Assembly: GCA_041655275.1 (NCBI GenBank)
Contig: JBBAFU010000020.1
Location: forward strand, 1-36,113
Source of the DNA: JAJYRX01 sp041655275
Lineage (GTDB): Bacteria; Pseudomonadota; Gammaproteobacteria; Burkholderiales; Burkholderiaceae_B
Direction of reading: 5' to 3'
Length of the DNA: 36,113 nucleotides
Shown: one piece after another, positions 24,555 to 32,964 of the stretch
Numbering within the stretch: position 1 is the first letter of the stretch
Layout: every line of letters begins with the position of its first letter
The notes under the pieces: model-generated
Databases searched by the model: none
The model's input: only the letters and a program-made list of their open reading frames with translations
Told to the model about the DNA's origin: nothing
Translations under genes and position numbers: made by a program

Positions 24555-25122
24555 TGCCTTCCCAGCGCTCGTACGGCAGGTCTATACCCAGGAGTTCGAG
24601 TATGCGCGCAACGCTCTGATCCACCATCTGCCCTATGCTTTCCGGGTGCAGGTAGAAAGCCGGCAGGGGCGGGAAGATGATGCCGCCCATTTCCGTGACG
24701 GCGGTCATATTGCGCAGATGGGCCAGATTGAGCGGCGTTTCGCGCACCGCCAGCACCAGGCGGCGCCGCTCCTTGAGCGTGACATCGGCCGCGCGCGTGA
24801 TCAGATTGTCCGACAGGCCATGGGCCACCGCCGCCAGCGTGCGCATGGAGCACGGCAGGATCACCATGCCCATGGTCGCGAAACTGCCACTCGCAAGCGT
24901 GGCAGCCACGTCGCGAAAGCTATATACCTGATCAGCCAGGGCATGCACGGCCTGGCGATCCAGGCCGAGCTCATGCTTGATGGTCACCAGCCCCGTCGGT
25001 GAAATGACCAGATGCGTTTCAATGCCGGGACTGTGTTGCAGGGCCTGCAGCAACCGCAGCGCATACACGACGCCGGTGGCGCCGGTGATGCCGACAACGA
25101 GCCGCTGCGGCCCGCCACTCAC
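24541..25122 (-). CDS. ubiX: Flavin prenyltransferase UbiX
   Basis: A 193-residue enzyme that joins dimethylallyl phosphate to FMN, making prenylated FMN for the UbiD decarboxylase of ubiquinone synthesis. GITGATG (11-17) is the FMN phosphate-binding loop. The segments MVILPCSMRTLAAVAHGLSDNLITRAADVTLKERR and VLAVRETPLNLAHLRNM are highly conserved family motifs. It starts with GTG (25122), which overlaps the grxD stop as GTGA. It ends in a 14-base overlap with folB on the other strand. Confidence 0.97.
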   Translation of the reverse strand: MSGGPQRLVVGITGATGVVYALRLLQALQHSPGIETHLVISPTGLVTIKHELGLDRQAVHALADQVYSFRDVAATLASGSFATMGMVILPCSMRTLAAVAHGLSDNLITRAADVTLKERRRLVLAVRETPLNLAHLRNMTAVTEMGGIIFPPLPAFYLHPESIGQMVDQSVARILELLGIDLPYERWEGIRPA

Positions 25123-25445
25123 TCGACGGCCCCGGATTCTTTCAGCAAATCGACCAGCTCATCATTTTCAAACATCTCGGACATGATGTCGGTCCCGCCG
25201 ATGAACTCGCCCTTGACGTAGAGCTGGGGAATCGTGGGCCAGTTTGCATACACCTTGATGCCTTCGCGCACCTCGGGATCCTCGAGCACGTTGACCGTGA
25301 CCAGCTTGCCTACGCCCGAGGCCTTGAGGATCTGGATGGCACGGGCCGAAAACCCGCACATGGGCGTCTGTGCCGTACCCTTCATGAACAGGACGACGGG
25401 ATGACCCGAGACCGTTTCGCGGATGAAATCTTGAACGTCACTCAT
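25119..25445 (-). CDS. grxD: Monothiol glutaredoxin, Grx4 family
   Basis: A 108-residue thioredoxin-fold protein with the monothiol active site CGFS (30-33), preceded by GTAQTPM. WPTIPQLYVKGEFIGGTDIMSEM supplies the glutathione-binding cis-Pro and GG motifs. Such proteins bind a 2Fe-2S cluster with glutathione and deliver it to apoproteins. The start ATG 25445 overlaps the prmC stop by four bases (ATGA); a longer open frame upstream is not homologous. Confidence 0.97.
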   Translation of the reverse strand: MSDVQDFIRETVSGHPVVLFMKGTAQTPMCGFSARAIQILKASGVGKLVTVNVLEDPEVREGIKVYANWPTIPQLYVKGEFIGGTDIMSEMFENDELVDLLKESGAVE

Positions 25446-26290
25446 GCTTCTTCCAAAAGAGAAATTGCTGAAACCCCGCCGCTGACTCTGGGCGTGCCGG
25501 CCAGGTCGGGTTGGCTTTCCACCTGCTCGAAACGAGCCTGGTGCAACAGTTCGCGCACGGCACCGGCCTGATCCCAGCCATGCTCCATAAACAGCGCGCC
25601 CCCGGCATTCAGCCATCGGCGCGCACCTGCAACAATAGCACGGCAGGCCTGCAGGCCATCGGCACCATCCGTTAGTGCCAGGCGGGGCTCGAAGCGCACA
25701 TCGCCCTGCTGCAGATGTGCATCGTCGGCGGCAATATACGGCGGGTTCGACACGATCACATCAAAAGCCATGCCCGCAGGAAGGGCATCGTACCAGCTGC
25801 CCGCATGCCATTGCACGTTCGCCCGCAGGCGCGCGGCATTGGCGCGCGCCACGGCAAGTGCGCCTGCGCTCACATCCGTTGCGATCACCCGTGCATCGGG
25901 GCGTGCCAGCGCCAGCGAGATCGCGATGGCGCCCGAACCCGTGCCCAGCTCCAGGATGCGCGCGCCGGGTCTGGCGGCCGCCGCCTCGAGGGCACAGGCC
26001 ACCAGCAACTCGGTCTCGGGGCGGGGAATGAGCACTTCCGACGTCACTTCGAAGCGATGATCCATGAACTCGCGCCATCCCAGCAGGTAGGCCATGGGCT
26101 CACCGGCTTCGCGCCGTTGCACCAGACTGCGGAAATGCGCCACCGCTGCGGGCGCCAGGGCATCGGTGTCGTGCGCAATCAGCCAGGCCCGCGACACTCC
26201 GAGCACGTGCTCCCACAGCATGTGGAACTCGAGTCGCGGCAGGCGCGTCTGCGCCTGCAGGGTGCGCAGGGTGTGTATCGTGTCAGTCAT
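25442..26290 (-). CDS. prmC: Release factor glutamine methyltransferase PrmC (HemK)
   Basis: A 282-residue SAM-dependent methyltransferase that modifies the glutamine of the GGQ motif in release factors. The N-terminal helical domain binds the release factor; IPRPET (88-93), ELGTGSG (114-120, SAM motif I) and NPPY (182-185, glutamine-binding catalytic loop) are all present. It overlaps its substrate gene prfA by eight bases and grxD by four, so translation is coupled along the chain. The start is ATG 26290; upstream open frame is prfA shadow. Confidence 0.97.
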   Translation of the reverse strand: MTDTIHTLRTLQAQTRLPRLEFHMLWEHVLGVSRAWLIAHDTDALAPAAVAHFRSLVQRREAGEPMAYLLGWREFMDHRFEVTSEVLIPRPETELLVACALEAAAARPGARILELGTGSGAIAISLALARPDARVIATDVSAGALAVARANAARLRANVQWHAGSWYDALPAGMAFDVIVSNPPYIAADDAHLQQGDVRFEPRLALTDGADGLQACRAIVAGARRWLNAGGALFMEHGWDQAGAVRELLHQARFEQVESQPDLAGTPRVSGGVSAISLLEEA

Positions 26291-27362
26291 CCGCCAGGGC
26301 CGCCAGCTGTTCGGCCTGATGTTCGGCCAGCAGGGCATCGGTAATCTCGTCGAGATCGCCCCCCATGTTGGCGGCGAGCTTGTACAGTGTGAGATTGATG
26401 CGGTGATCGGTCACCCGCCCCTGCGGGAAGTTGTAGGTCCGTATGCGCTCGGAGCGATCGCCGCTGCCGACCAGGCTCTTGCGCTGTGCCGCCTCGCGAC
26501 TCTGCTGTTCCTGCATCTGCTGGTCCTTGAGGCGCGCGGCCAGCACCTGCATGGCCTTGTCGCGATTGCGATGCTGCGAGCGGTCATCCTGGCACTCGAC
26601 CACCGTGCCGGTGGGAAGATGGGTGATGCGCACGGCGGAATCGGTCTTGTTGACGTGCTGTCCCCCTGCTCCACTGGCACGGAAGGTGTCGATGCGCAGC
26701 TCCGACGGGTCGATGCGGATGTCGTTGACTTCATCCGCCTCGGGCAGGATGGCCACGGTGCAGGCCGAGGTATGCACCCGCCCCTGGGCCTCGGTCTCGG
26801 GCACACGCTGCACGCGGTGGGCGCCGGACTCGAACTTGAGCCGGCCATATACGCCCTCGCCTTCGATGCGTGCCACCACTTCCTTGTAACCGCCCAGCTC
26901 CGCCGGATGGGCCGAAATGATCTCCAGCCGCCAGCCCCGTTGTTCGGCATAACGGGCATACATGCGCAGCAGGTCTCCGGCAAACAGGGCGCTCTCGTCA
27001 CCGCCGGTGCCCGCGCGAATTTCCAGATAGACGCTGCGATGGTCATCGGGATCGCGTGGCAGCAGCAGGCGTTGCAGGCTTTCCTCCAGCACTTCGCTGC
27101 GCGCCTGCGCCGTCTGGAACTCCTCTTCGGCCAGCTCGCGCATCTCTGCATCGTCCATCAGGGCACGCGCATCCGCCATGGCCGACTGGCACGCGGTGTA
27201 CTCGCTGAAGGCGCTCACTACGGGCTCGATCTCGGCGCGCTCGCGCGTGAGTTTGCGAAAGCGATCAAGGTCGCCGGCCGCATCGGGCTCGGAGAGCAGC
27301 GCATCGATTTCTAGCAGGCGTCGGGACAGTTGCTCCAGACGATCGTGCATGGATGATTTCAT
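26283..27362 (-). CDS. prfA: Peptide chain release factor 1
   Basis: The 359-residue class I release factor for UAA and UAG codons. The stop-codon reading motif is PET (188-190) in RVPETEAQGRVHTSACTVA, at the position of the RF1 PxT tripeptide. GGQ is at 233-235 in RASGAGGQHVNKTDSAVRITH, and RTYNFPQGRVTDHR ends the core. It has no frameshift site, which distinguishes it from prfB. ATG 27350 (MHDRLEQL) is a possible alternative start. It lies 67 bases after hemA. Confidence 0.98.
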   Translation of the reverse strand: MKSSMHDRLEQLSRRLLEIDALLSEPDAAGDLDRFRKLTRERAEIEPVVSAFSEYTACQSAMADARALMDDAEMRELAEEEFQTAQARSEVLEESLQRLLLPRDPDDHRSVYLEIRAGTGGDESALFAGDLLRMYARYAEQRGWRLEIISAHPAELGGYKEVVARIEGEGVYGRLKFESGAHRVQRVPETEAQGRVHTSACTVAILPEADEVNDIRIDPSELRIDTFRASGAGGQHVNKTDSAVRITHLPTGTVVECQDDRSQHRNRDKAMQVLAARLKDQQMQEQQSREAAQRKSLVGSGDRSERIRTYNFPQGRVTDHRINLTLYKLAANMGGDLDEITDALLAEHQAEQLAALADD

Positions 27363-27429
27363 GGGTATGGCACTAAGTGGAAAACTGGGAAGAGGCCACG
27401 GCCGGAAGGCAGATGAGCGACGCGCGGCG

Positions 27430-28701
27430 CTAACGACGACGTTCGGTGGGCATGAGCTGGGGCAGGAGTTCGAGCAAATGCTCGCGCCGCTCGTCTTCGG
27501 CCCGGTGCAGGGCCGCCAGGGGCCCGTGCATGACTTTCTGCGTCAGGCTGTGCGCGAATTGCTCGAGCACCGCTTCCGGCGCATCGCCGCGCGCCAGGGC
27601 ACGCCGCGCCCGCTCCAGCTCGCGCAGACGCAGCTGCTCGGCGGCACGCTGATAGTCCTGGATAACAGGAACATTGGCCCGGCTTTGCAGCCAGTGCATG
27701 AAATGCTGCACCCGCGCCTCGATGATGGCTTCAGCCTGAACGACGGCGGCACGGCGGGCCTCGCCCGCCGTCTGCACCATGCGGCCCAGGTCATCCACCG
27801 TATACAGGTAGACATCGGCCAGACGCCCGATCTCGGATTCGATGTCGCGCGGCACGGCCAGGTCGACCATCACCATGGGCCGGTGGCGACGCGCACGGGT
27901 GGCTTTCTCGACCATTCCCAGACCGAGGATGGGCAGGGAACTGGCCGTACAGGACACGATGATGTCGTATTCGGCGATGTGCGCCGGCAGATCCGCCAGC
28001 TTGAGGGTTGCCGCCGAGAAGCGCGAAGCCAGGTTCCGGGCGCGCTCCACCGTCCGGTTGGCCACGGTGATGTGCTGCGGGCCGGCCGCAGCAAAGTGGG
28101 TGGCGCACAGCTCAATCATCTCGCCTGCGCCGATGAACAGCACCTTGCTGCGCGAGAGATCGCCAAACACGCGCTCGGCCAGACGCACCGCTGCGGCAGC
28201 CATGGACACGGAATGGGCTCCAATGGCCGTTTGCGTGCGCACCTCCTTGGCGACGGAAAACGTGCGCTGGAAGAGCTGATGCAACAGGGTGCCCAGCGCC
28301 CCCGCCTCATTGGCGGCGCGCATGGCGTCCTTCATCTGCCCCAGTATCTGCGGCTCGCCCAGCACCATGGAATCCAGCCCGCTGGCAACGCGGAAGGCAT
28401 GGCGTACCGCATCATGATGCTGATAGCGATAGAGATGCGGGCTGAGGCTGGTAGTCTCGAGCTGGTTGAAACCGGCCAGCCAGGCCGGAATATGCTCGGA
28501 GACGGCCGGATCGGCCGCACAATAGATCTCGGTGCGGTTGCAGGTGGACAGAATGGCCGCCTCACGCAAGGCCCCGCCGAAGGCCGAGCGCAGGCCATCG
28601 AGCGCCGGACGCAGCACTGCCATCGGAAACGCCACCTTCTCGCGCACGGATACGGGCGCAGAGACGTGGTTCAGACCGAAGGTGAGGACATCAGTGGACA
28701 T
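27430..28701 (-). CDS. hemA: Glutamyl-tRNA reductase
   Basis: A 423-residue enzyme of the first committed step of C5-pathway haem synthesis, reducing glutamyl-tRNA to glutamate-1-semialdehyde with NADPH. The catalytic nucleophile is Cys54 in LSTCNRTEIY. SGLDSMVLGEPQILGQMK and GAHSVSMAAAAVRLAERVF are conserved, GAGEM is the nucleotide-binding loop, and the C-terminal helical dimerisation domain is complete. It is the first gene of the hemA-prfA-prmC-grxD-ubiX unit. A TATAAT lies about 40 bases upstream. Confidence 0.98.
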   Translation of the reverse strand: MSTDVLTFGLNHVSAPVSVREKVAFPMAVLRPALDGLRSAFGGALREAAILSTCNRTEIYCAADPAVSEHIPAWLAGFNQLETTSLSPHLYRYQHHDAVRHAFRVASGLDSMVLGEPQILGQMKDAMRAANEAGALGTLLHQLFQRTFSVAKEVRTQTAIGAHSVSMAAAAVRLAERVFGDLSRSKVLFIGAGEMIELCATHFAAAGPQHITVANRTVERARNLASRFSAATLKLADLPAHIAEYDIIVSCTASSLPILGLGMVEKATRARRHRPMVMVDLAVPRDIESEIGRLADVYLYTVDDLGRMVQTAGEARRAAVVQAEAIIEARVQHFMHWLQSRANVPVIQDYQRAAEQLRLRELERARRALARGDAPEAVLEQFAHSLTQKVMHGPLAALHRAEDERREHLLELLPQLMPTERRR

Positions 28702-28742
28702 GCCGGGATTGCAACAGCAACATACAAAAGGGTAACTGAGCC

Positions 28743-28748
28743 ATTATA
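28743..28748 (-). promoter_or_regulatory. Putative -10 of the hemA operon
   Basis: The minus strand has a perfect TATAAT (28748-28743), placing the start near 28736 and a 35-base leader before hemA. No good -35 exists at 17 bases. An inverted repeat, GCCGCAGGC-AA-GCCTGTGGC (28751-28770), lies directly upstream of the -10, where an activator or repressor could bind in place of a normal -35. Confidence 0.45.
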
Positions 28749-28820
28749 CTGCCGCAGGCAAGCCTGTGGCGCACCGCAAGCAGGCTTCCGGAAACTGGTG
28801 TATTATTTTGCCTTCCTGAT

Positions 28821-28896
<76 letters not shown>

Positions 28897-28904
28897 TTCA
28901 AATC

Positions 28905-28932
28905 AGCCCGACCGTTCTGGTTGGGCTTTTTT
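28905..28932 (+). terminator. Rho-independent terminator of tRNA-Phe
   Basis: AGCCCGACC (28905-28913) pairs with GGTTGGGCT (28919-28927) across a five-base loop and runs into six T residues. It begins nine bases after the tRNA CCA end. Confidence 0.92.
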
Positions 28933-28954
28933 GTCTGGTGTGCAAGCGAGCACT

Positions 28955-29314
28955 TTATTGCCCAATCAGCACCTCAGCAGGAATCCCTAAACCCTGATGC
29001 AATTTACGAATCATGGTCAAGGTCAGCGGGCGCTTGCGGTTCAGCACCTCATATACCCGGCTGGAACGACCAATCATTGGTTCCAGGTCCTTGATCTGCA
29101 AATTGCCCTGCTCCATCCTGAACTTGATGGCCTCAATCGGGTCCGGTGAGCTGATAGGAAAGTGCTTGGTCTCATATGCCTGAACCAGAGTTGCCAGAAT
29201 ATCCAGACGATCACCTTCTGCGGTGCCTGGTACAGGGTCCAGGTCAACCAGCACCGAGATTTCTTTCAGGGCCGTGTGATAGTCCAATTGGGTGTGGATG
29301 GGACGAATGCTCAT
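28955..29314 (-). CDS. higA: HigA-type antitoxin (helix-turn-helix)
   Basis: A 119-residue protein. The N-terminal half (about 1-65) contains ILATLVQAYETKHFPI and DPIEAIKFRMEQ, as in HigA antitoxins that bind RelE-fold toxins. The C-terminal XRE-type HTH spans about 70-112 (LQIKDLEPMIG, SRVYEVLNRKRPLTLTMIRKLHQGLGIPAEVLI). It would neutralise the toxin from the adjacent gene and repress the shared promoter. It lies 15 bases after higB, so the order is toxin first, typical of hig loci. Confidence 0.9.
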   Translation of the reverse strand: MSIRPIHTQLDYHTALKEISVLVDLDPVPGTAEGDRLDILATLVQAYETKHFPISSPDPIEAIKFRMEQGNLQIKDLEPMIGRSSRVYEVLNRKRPLTLTMIRKLHQGLGIPAEVLIGQ

Positions 29315-29329
29315 ATTTGCCTCCGCAAT

Positions 29330-29614
29330 CTAAGCCATATCGACGGTTTCTGCATCTACCGCGTCATATTCTTTGTGCGTGCCAATAAACTTGATATACA
29401 CAACCCGAAGGCGATAGGCCACCGCAACAATCAGTCGATAATCATTGCCCTTTATGTTGAACACCACGCGCCGGTTCCTCAAAATACTGGCGTTCCGGTA
29501 CTGCGCCTTGATATCTGCGGGCTGCGCCCAGTTTGCGGCCAGCGCTTCTTCGTACCAGGATTTAAGGGGCTGCTCCGCATCGGGGTGCCGTTGCGCGGTA
29601 TAGTCAGTAGCCAT
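29330..29614 (-). CDS. higB: HigB-type mRNA interferase toxin, short N-terminus
   Basis: A 94-residue RelE-superfamily toxin that cleaves translated mRNA on the ribosome. The core is well conserved: RHPDAEQPLKSWYEEAL, PADIKAQYRNASIL, RRVVFNIKGNDYRLIVAVAYRLRVVYIKFIGTHKEYDAVDAETV. Family members usually begin with about 15 residues of MRxIAxxTL-type sequence forming the first strand and helix; here only MATDYTAQ precedes the core, and the upstream frame does not restore it. AGGAG before ATG 29614 supports this start. Toxicity may be altered. Confidence 0.85.
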   Translation of the reverse strand: MATDYTAQRHPDAEQPLKSWYEEALAANWAQPADIKAQYRNASILRNRRVVFNIKGNDYRLIVAVAYRLRVVYIKFIGTHKEYDAVDAETVDMA

Positions 29615-29813
29615 GAAGTCGCTCCTGAACCGACCTTTTCTGCTGGCACTGATCCTGTCCTTGCCGCTCTGGATCGCACTTGGCAATTACATCGTGGCCC
29701 TGATCGCCGGGCTGTTCATCGCTTTTCTGCTGTCGATGGCCAATGCCTTGCGCGTGCTCAGCCGCAAGAACCCTGGGGATCAAACCGACCGCAGACCGAA
29801 GAATACTGGCTGA
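29613..29813 (+). CDS. Possible small membrane protein, divergent from higB
   Basis: A 66-residue ORF with two hydrophobic segments (about 8-24 and 27-46) and a polar basic tail. Its ATG (29613-29615) overlaps the higB ATG on the other strand within one CATG. TATAGT (29599-29604) could be a -10 for a nearly leaderless transcript; no ribosome site is seen. It fills most of the 267-base gap between higB and the hydrolase gene. It could be a real small membrane protein or chance; no family is recognised. Confidence 0.4.
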   Translation: MKSLLNRPFLLALILSLPLWIALGNYIVALIAGLFIAFLLSMANALRVLSRKNPGDQTDRRPKNTG

Positions 29814-29881
29814 CACTGCCCTGATCCTCTGCGGCGTTGCCGGCATGAGGGCTCTGGTTCACGATCATCAGAGGAAACCCC

Positions 29882-31222
29882 TCAACTGCACAACACTGCT
29901 GCAACCAGCGCACCGCAACGTTCATTGGCGACGTTGTTGTGTGCGTCACGCGTATCGGTTTTCTGAATGAATGTATCGGCATTGACCGTGTTGACGATGC
30001 CCGGCTTCAGCGCAAAAGTCGCCGGATCGCAAACAGTAATCATCGCGTCTTCCAGCGCCTGCGGACCGTTTGCCCCCATGGCGCCGTAGGGATCCTTATG
30101 ATCTCCGAGCGCCTGCGTCGTGTCTCCCGACAGCCGTGAAGCCAGCGGATAGGCCAGCGTGCACGCCAGGTCATTATGGGTGTGGGTGATGGCGAAGGAG
30201 CCCTTGACACGACCATCAAGGGCAGCGGCAAAAGGACCTCTGCCGGCCGTCATCCCATAATGCGAATAGGCGGCCTGCAGCAGCGTCACACTGTGCAGCG
30301 AAAGATTTTGCGGCGGGGTGAGCGCGGCGGCACTCGCCGTCACCAGCCTGCCACCGAAACTGTGACCCACAAGATGCAACCGCGTCTCTCTTGCCGGCAC
30401 GATGTCCGCAAACGTCCGCGCAAGTCCTTCCCCGACCGTGCCGGCGCGCTTTTTCATCGTGTAGTACGTCATCTGGTTGAGCATCCATACAATGCCCGAC
30501 CGGATCCCCTGCGCTGCGGAGGTGACCCAGTCGCCCAGTCCATTTATCTCGCCCGCCACCGGATCAATGGGGGAACGCCACCCGCTGGCCGACTTCAGCA
30601 GCAGCATGCGCGCTTCATATTGCGAGCGGGCCGATATCTCGAAAAGTGCAGCCTCGGCGCTGGGCTCGGCACCTGCCTCCGAATCCAGATAGCCAAATTT
30701 TTCTCTGGCGACGCTGAAGAACCTGGCAGCCGTCTCATTGCTCAGATCATCAGCAGCGCTGTGTGCCGCCGTTATGAGAGATGCAGCATCATCCCCGAGG
30801 AAATCACGCGCAATGGCCAGACCGGATTCGAAGTCCTCATCGCTCAGATCCGACACTGCCGCGGACTGGTCGAAGGCTTTCAGCGCACCCGCCTGCACCT
30901 CGGCGGCCATGGCCTGCGCTCCATCGTAGTCGGCGTCATATTTTTTGGCGGGCCACAAAACGCCCGCAACAACCATCGTGGCAGGATCGTGGCCGCCCGC
31001 CTGCAGCGCAGTGCAGACATTGTTCCACAACGTCCCGTAGAGTTTTTGCGCAGCTGGACGATCATTTTTCCAGCCATGCGACAAAACGACGATATGCGTG
31101 ACGCCCGGCAAGTCCAGCGCCGCATTCAGCTGCTGAACAGGGCCGTCGCCATTATCCGTTTGCAGTTTTCCCTGTTCGTCGAACTGAAGCCAGACGAAAG
31201 GTGATGGACCGAGTTTACGCAT
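29882..31222 (-). CDS. Cytoplasmic alpha/beta-hydrolase (putative serine esterase)
   Basis: A 446-residue protein without signal peptide or membrane segments. LSHGWKND (48-54) looks like the oxyanion-loop region after the first core strand. GHSFGG (286-291) is the nucleophile elbow with Ser288 in LHLVGHSFGGRLV. Candidate acid and base residues are Asp351 (HTHNDLACTLAYPLAS) and His428 (DAHNNV). A large insertion (about 95-240) between the strands is predicted helical. Substrate unknown: lipid, peptide or acyl-protein. The start is strongly supported by AGGAGG. It is the second gene of a unit with the subtilisin-like protease, 34 bases downstream of it. Confidence 0.75.
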   Translation of the reverse strand: MRKLGPSPFVWLQFDEQGKLQTDNGDGPVQQLNAALDLPGVTHIVVLSHGWKNDRPAAQKLYGTLWNNVCTALQAGGHDPATMVVAGVLWPAKKYDADYDGAQAMAAEVQAGALKAFDQSAAVSDLSDEDFESGLAIARDFLGDDAASLITAAHSAADDLSNETAARFFSVAREKFGYLDSEAGAEPSAEAALFEISARSQYEARMLLLKSASGWRSPIDPVAGEINGLGDWVTSAAQGIRSGIVWMLNQMTYYTMKKRAGTVGEGLARTFADIVPARETRLHLVGHSFGGRLVTASAAALTPPQNLSLHSVTLLQAAYSHYGMTAGRGPFAAALDGRVKGSFAITHTHNDLACTLAYPLASRLSGDTTQALGDHKDPYGAMGANGPQALEDAMITVCDPATFALKPGIVNTVNADTFIQKTDTRDAHNNVANERCGALVAAVLCS

Positions 31223-31256
31223 GATTGCCTCCTGTACGGCTTGATGTGTCCCCGGA

Positions 31257-32894
31257 CTACACTGACTGCAAGGCGCGCATCAGATCGATGAGCCCTGCTC
31301 CCTGAAACTCTGCGCGGCGCCCCAGACTCGTTGCGCTGTCCATGAAAATCCGCTTTACATGCTCGGGCTGCCCCTTGAATTCGCCATGGATGGACAGGAA
31401 GGCGGCTATACCCCCGGAAACGTGAGGCGCTGCCATGCTGGTGCCGGTATCTTCCTTGAATGGGGCGATCTCCGGCGTTTTCGCCTGGTACAGCGCGCAG
31501 GACACAATCCGTTCGCCCGGTGCGACCAGATCGGGCTTGTTGCGCCCATCGGCGGTCGGACCTTTCGAAGAAAAATACGAGATTCCGAAAGTATGCGGCT
31601 CGGCTCGGTGCGTGGAACCAACCGTGATGGCGAGATCAGCGTTCCCGGGATCGCTGATCGAGGCAAGGTGTGCTGCCATATCGGGGCTTCCGGACATGGT
31701 CTGCACAACGCCATAACCTGAATTACCTGCAGACACGACCACCACGACACCACTTTTGACGAGGCGGTTCACCGCCGTGCAAAGGGGACTCTGGCCGGTG
31801 GCAAACCATTCCGCGTCGAAGCTGTAGCCCAGGCTGAGGTTGAGTCCGTGAATACGAAGATTGGCACCGTATTCGTTGGTCTGCTGGATATAACCGATCG
31901 CGGCAAGCAAAAGGCTGACATGCCCGCGCTTGTTGTTCATGACCTTCAGACTGACGAGCTTGCATCTGGGCGCAATTCCGGCAATCTGCCCATGCCTTTT
32001 TGAATCAGTTTCTTCCCGGGTTTCCTGATCCGACACGCGAATTTTTCTGGAAACGGCGATGGAATCGATCACGGTCTCGCCATTCGCGCCCAAAGCGGCG
32101 CCCACTCGCGTTTCTCCCGCAATGATGCCGGCGACATGCGTGCCATGACCGTTGTCATCACGTAACGCGTCGTCGGTCGCGCCCGTAAAGTCATGATGCT
32201 GAAGCCCGCCGGGAAGATCGAGCGTACGGTGCATGCGAAAGTGCGGATGAAACCCGTCTATTCCCGTATCGGCAACCGCCCAGACCACGCCGTCACCCGC
32301 CGCATCAAACGCCGCGCGCGCAGCGCTTGCCTTGATCGTCTGCGCAGACCGGTAAATGTGCTGCTCGAACTCATGATTGAGCCAGAGCTTGTAGACCAGA
32401 GGAGTGCCGGTACCACGCACCATGTCGCTATCGGGATCAGCGTCGGCGATTGTTGCGCTTGCGAGCCGGTCAATGCTTTTCGCAGTCAGCGATGCGAACA
32501 GGTAATGATCCGTCCAGATGCTGTTTTTCAGATCGATGTCGTCTTCGTCGACGAACAGCTGCGTGCAATCCACGGTGGGCAATGGATCCTCATCGTGCGC
32601 CAGCAACTGCTGCTTCCACCGCTTGTCCAGCCGCTCGCCTTTCAATCCGCCATAGGCACGCACGATGATACGTCTTGCCTGCGCCGCGCCTCCCGGCAAG
32701 GCCTGATTTCCTTCGATGATGACGGGAATCAGATCTGTCTCCGCGTCCGCCTCTTCCGCAGCCTCCATCCGTCTGCGCGTGGCTGTTCGCCGCTTGCGCC
32801 CGGTCTTTTCGACATATTCTTTCAGATCATTGGCAATGCGGGTGCGCGCAATGATTTCAGCTGCCGACTCACTCCCGCTCGCCTTCGTAGCCAT
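31257..32894 (-). CDS. S8 (subtilisin-like) serine protease, cytoplasmic type
   Basis: A 545-residue protein with the full subtilase triad: Asp209 (VADTGIDG), His250 (NGHGTHVAG) and Ser486 (GTSMAAPHVSGG), with oxyanion Asn391 (SAGNSG). About 200 N-terminal residues precede the catalytic domain and have no signal peptide; the first 50 are basic and polar and the rest may be a binding domain or propeptide. AGGAG supports ATG 32894; a GTG at 32927 is in frame. A promoter lies just upstream. Paired with an alpha/beta-hydrolase, it forms a two-enzyme cassette. Target unknown. Confidence 0.88.
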   Translation of the reverse strand: MATKASGSESAAEIIARTRIANDLKEYVEKTGRKRRTATRRRMEAAEEADAETDLIPVIIEGNQALPGGAAQARRIIVRAYGGLKGERLDKRWKQQLLAHDEDPLPTVDCTQLFVDEDDIDLKNSIWTDHYLFASLTAKSIDRLASATIADADPDSDMVRGTGTPLVYKLWLNHEFEQHIYRSAQTIKASAARAAFDAAGDGVVWAVADTGIDGFHPHFRMHRTLDLPGGLQHHDFTGATDDALRDDNGHGTHVAGIIAGETRVGAALGANGETVIDSIAVSRKIRVSDQETREETDSKRHGQIAGIAPRCKLVSLKVMNNKRGHVSLLLAAIGYIQQTNEYGANLRIHGLNLSLGYSFDAEWFATGQSPLCTAVNRLVKSGVVVVVSAGNSGYGVVQTMSGSPDMAAHLASISDPGNADLAITVGSTHRAEPHTFGISYFSSKGPTADGRNKPDLVAPGERIVSCALYQAKTPEIAPFKEDTGTSMAAPHVSGGIAAFLSIHGEFKGQPEHVKRIFMDSATSLGRRAEFQGAGLIDLMRALQSV

Positions 32895-32935
32895 TGCCTT
32901 CTCCTGCCGGCCGGATATCCGCGCCACTCCAGTTT

Positions 32936-32964
32936 CTTATATCCTTGCTTTCACTCTACATCAA
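32936..32964 (-). promoter_or_regulatory. Promoter of the protease-hydrolase cassette
   Basis: On the minus strand TTGATG (32964-32959) and TATAAG (32941-32936) are exactly 17 bases apart, placing the start near 32928, about 34 bases before the protease ATG. The -35 overlaps the stop codon of the upstream cold-shock/DUF1294 remnant. Confidence 0.6.

Noticed and set aside
28801..28806. Full sigma70 promoter for tRNA-Phe
   Set aside because: TATTAT is a plausible -10, but the position 17 bases upstream reads AAGCAG, so no promoter feature was listed.
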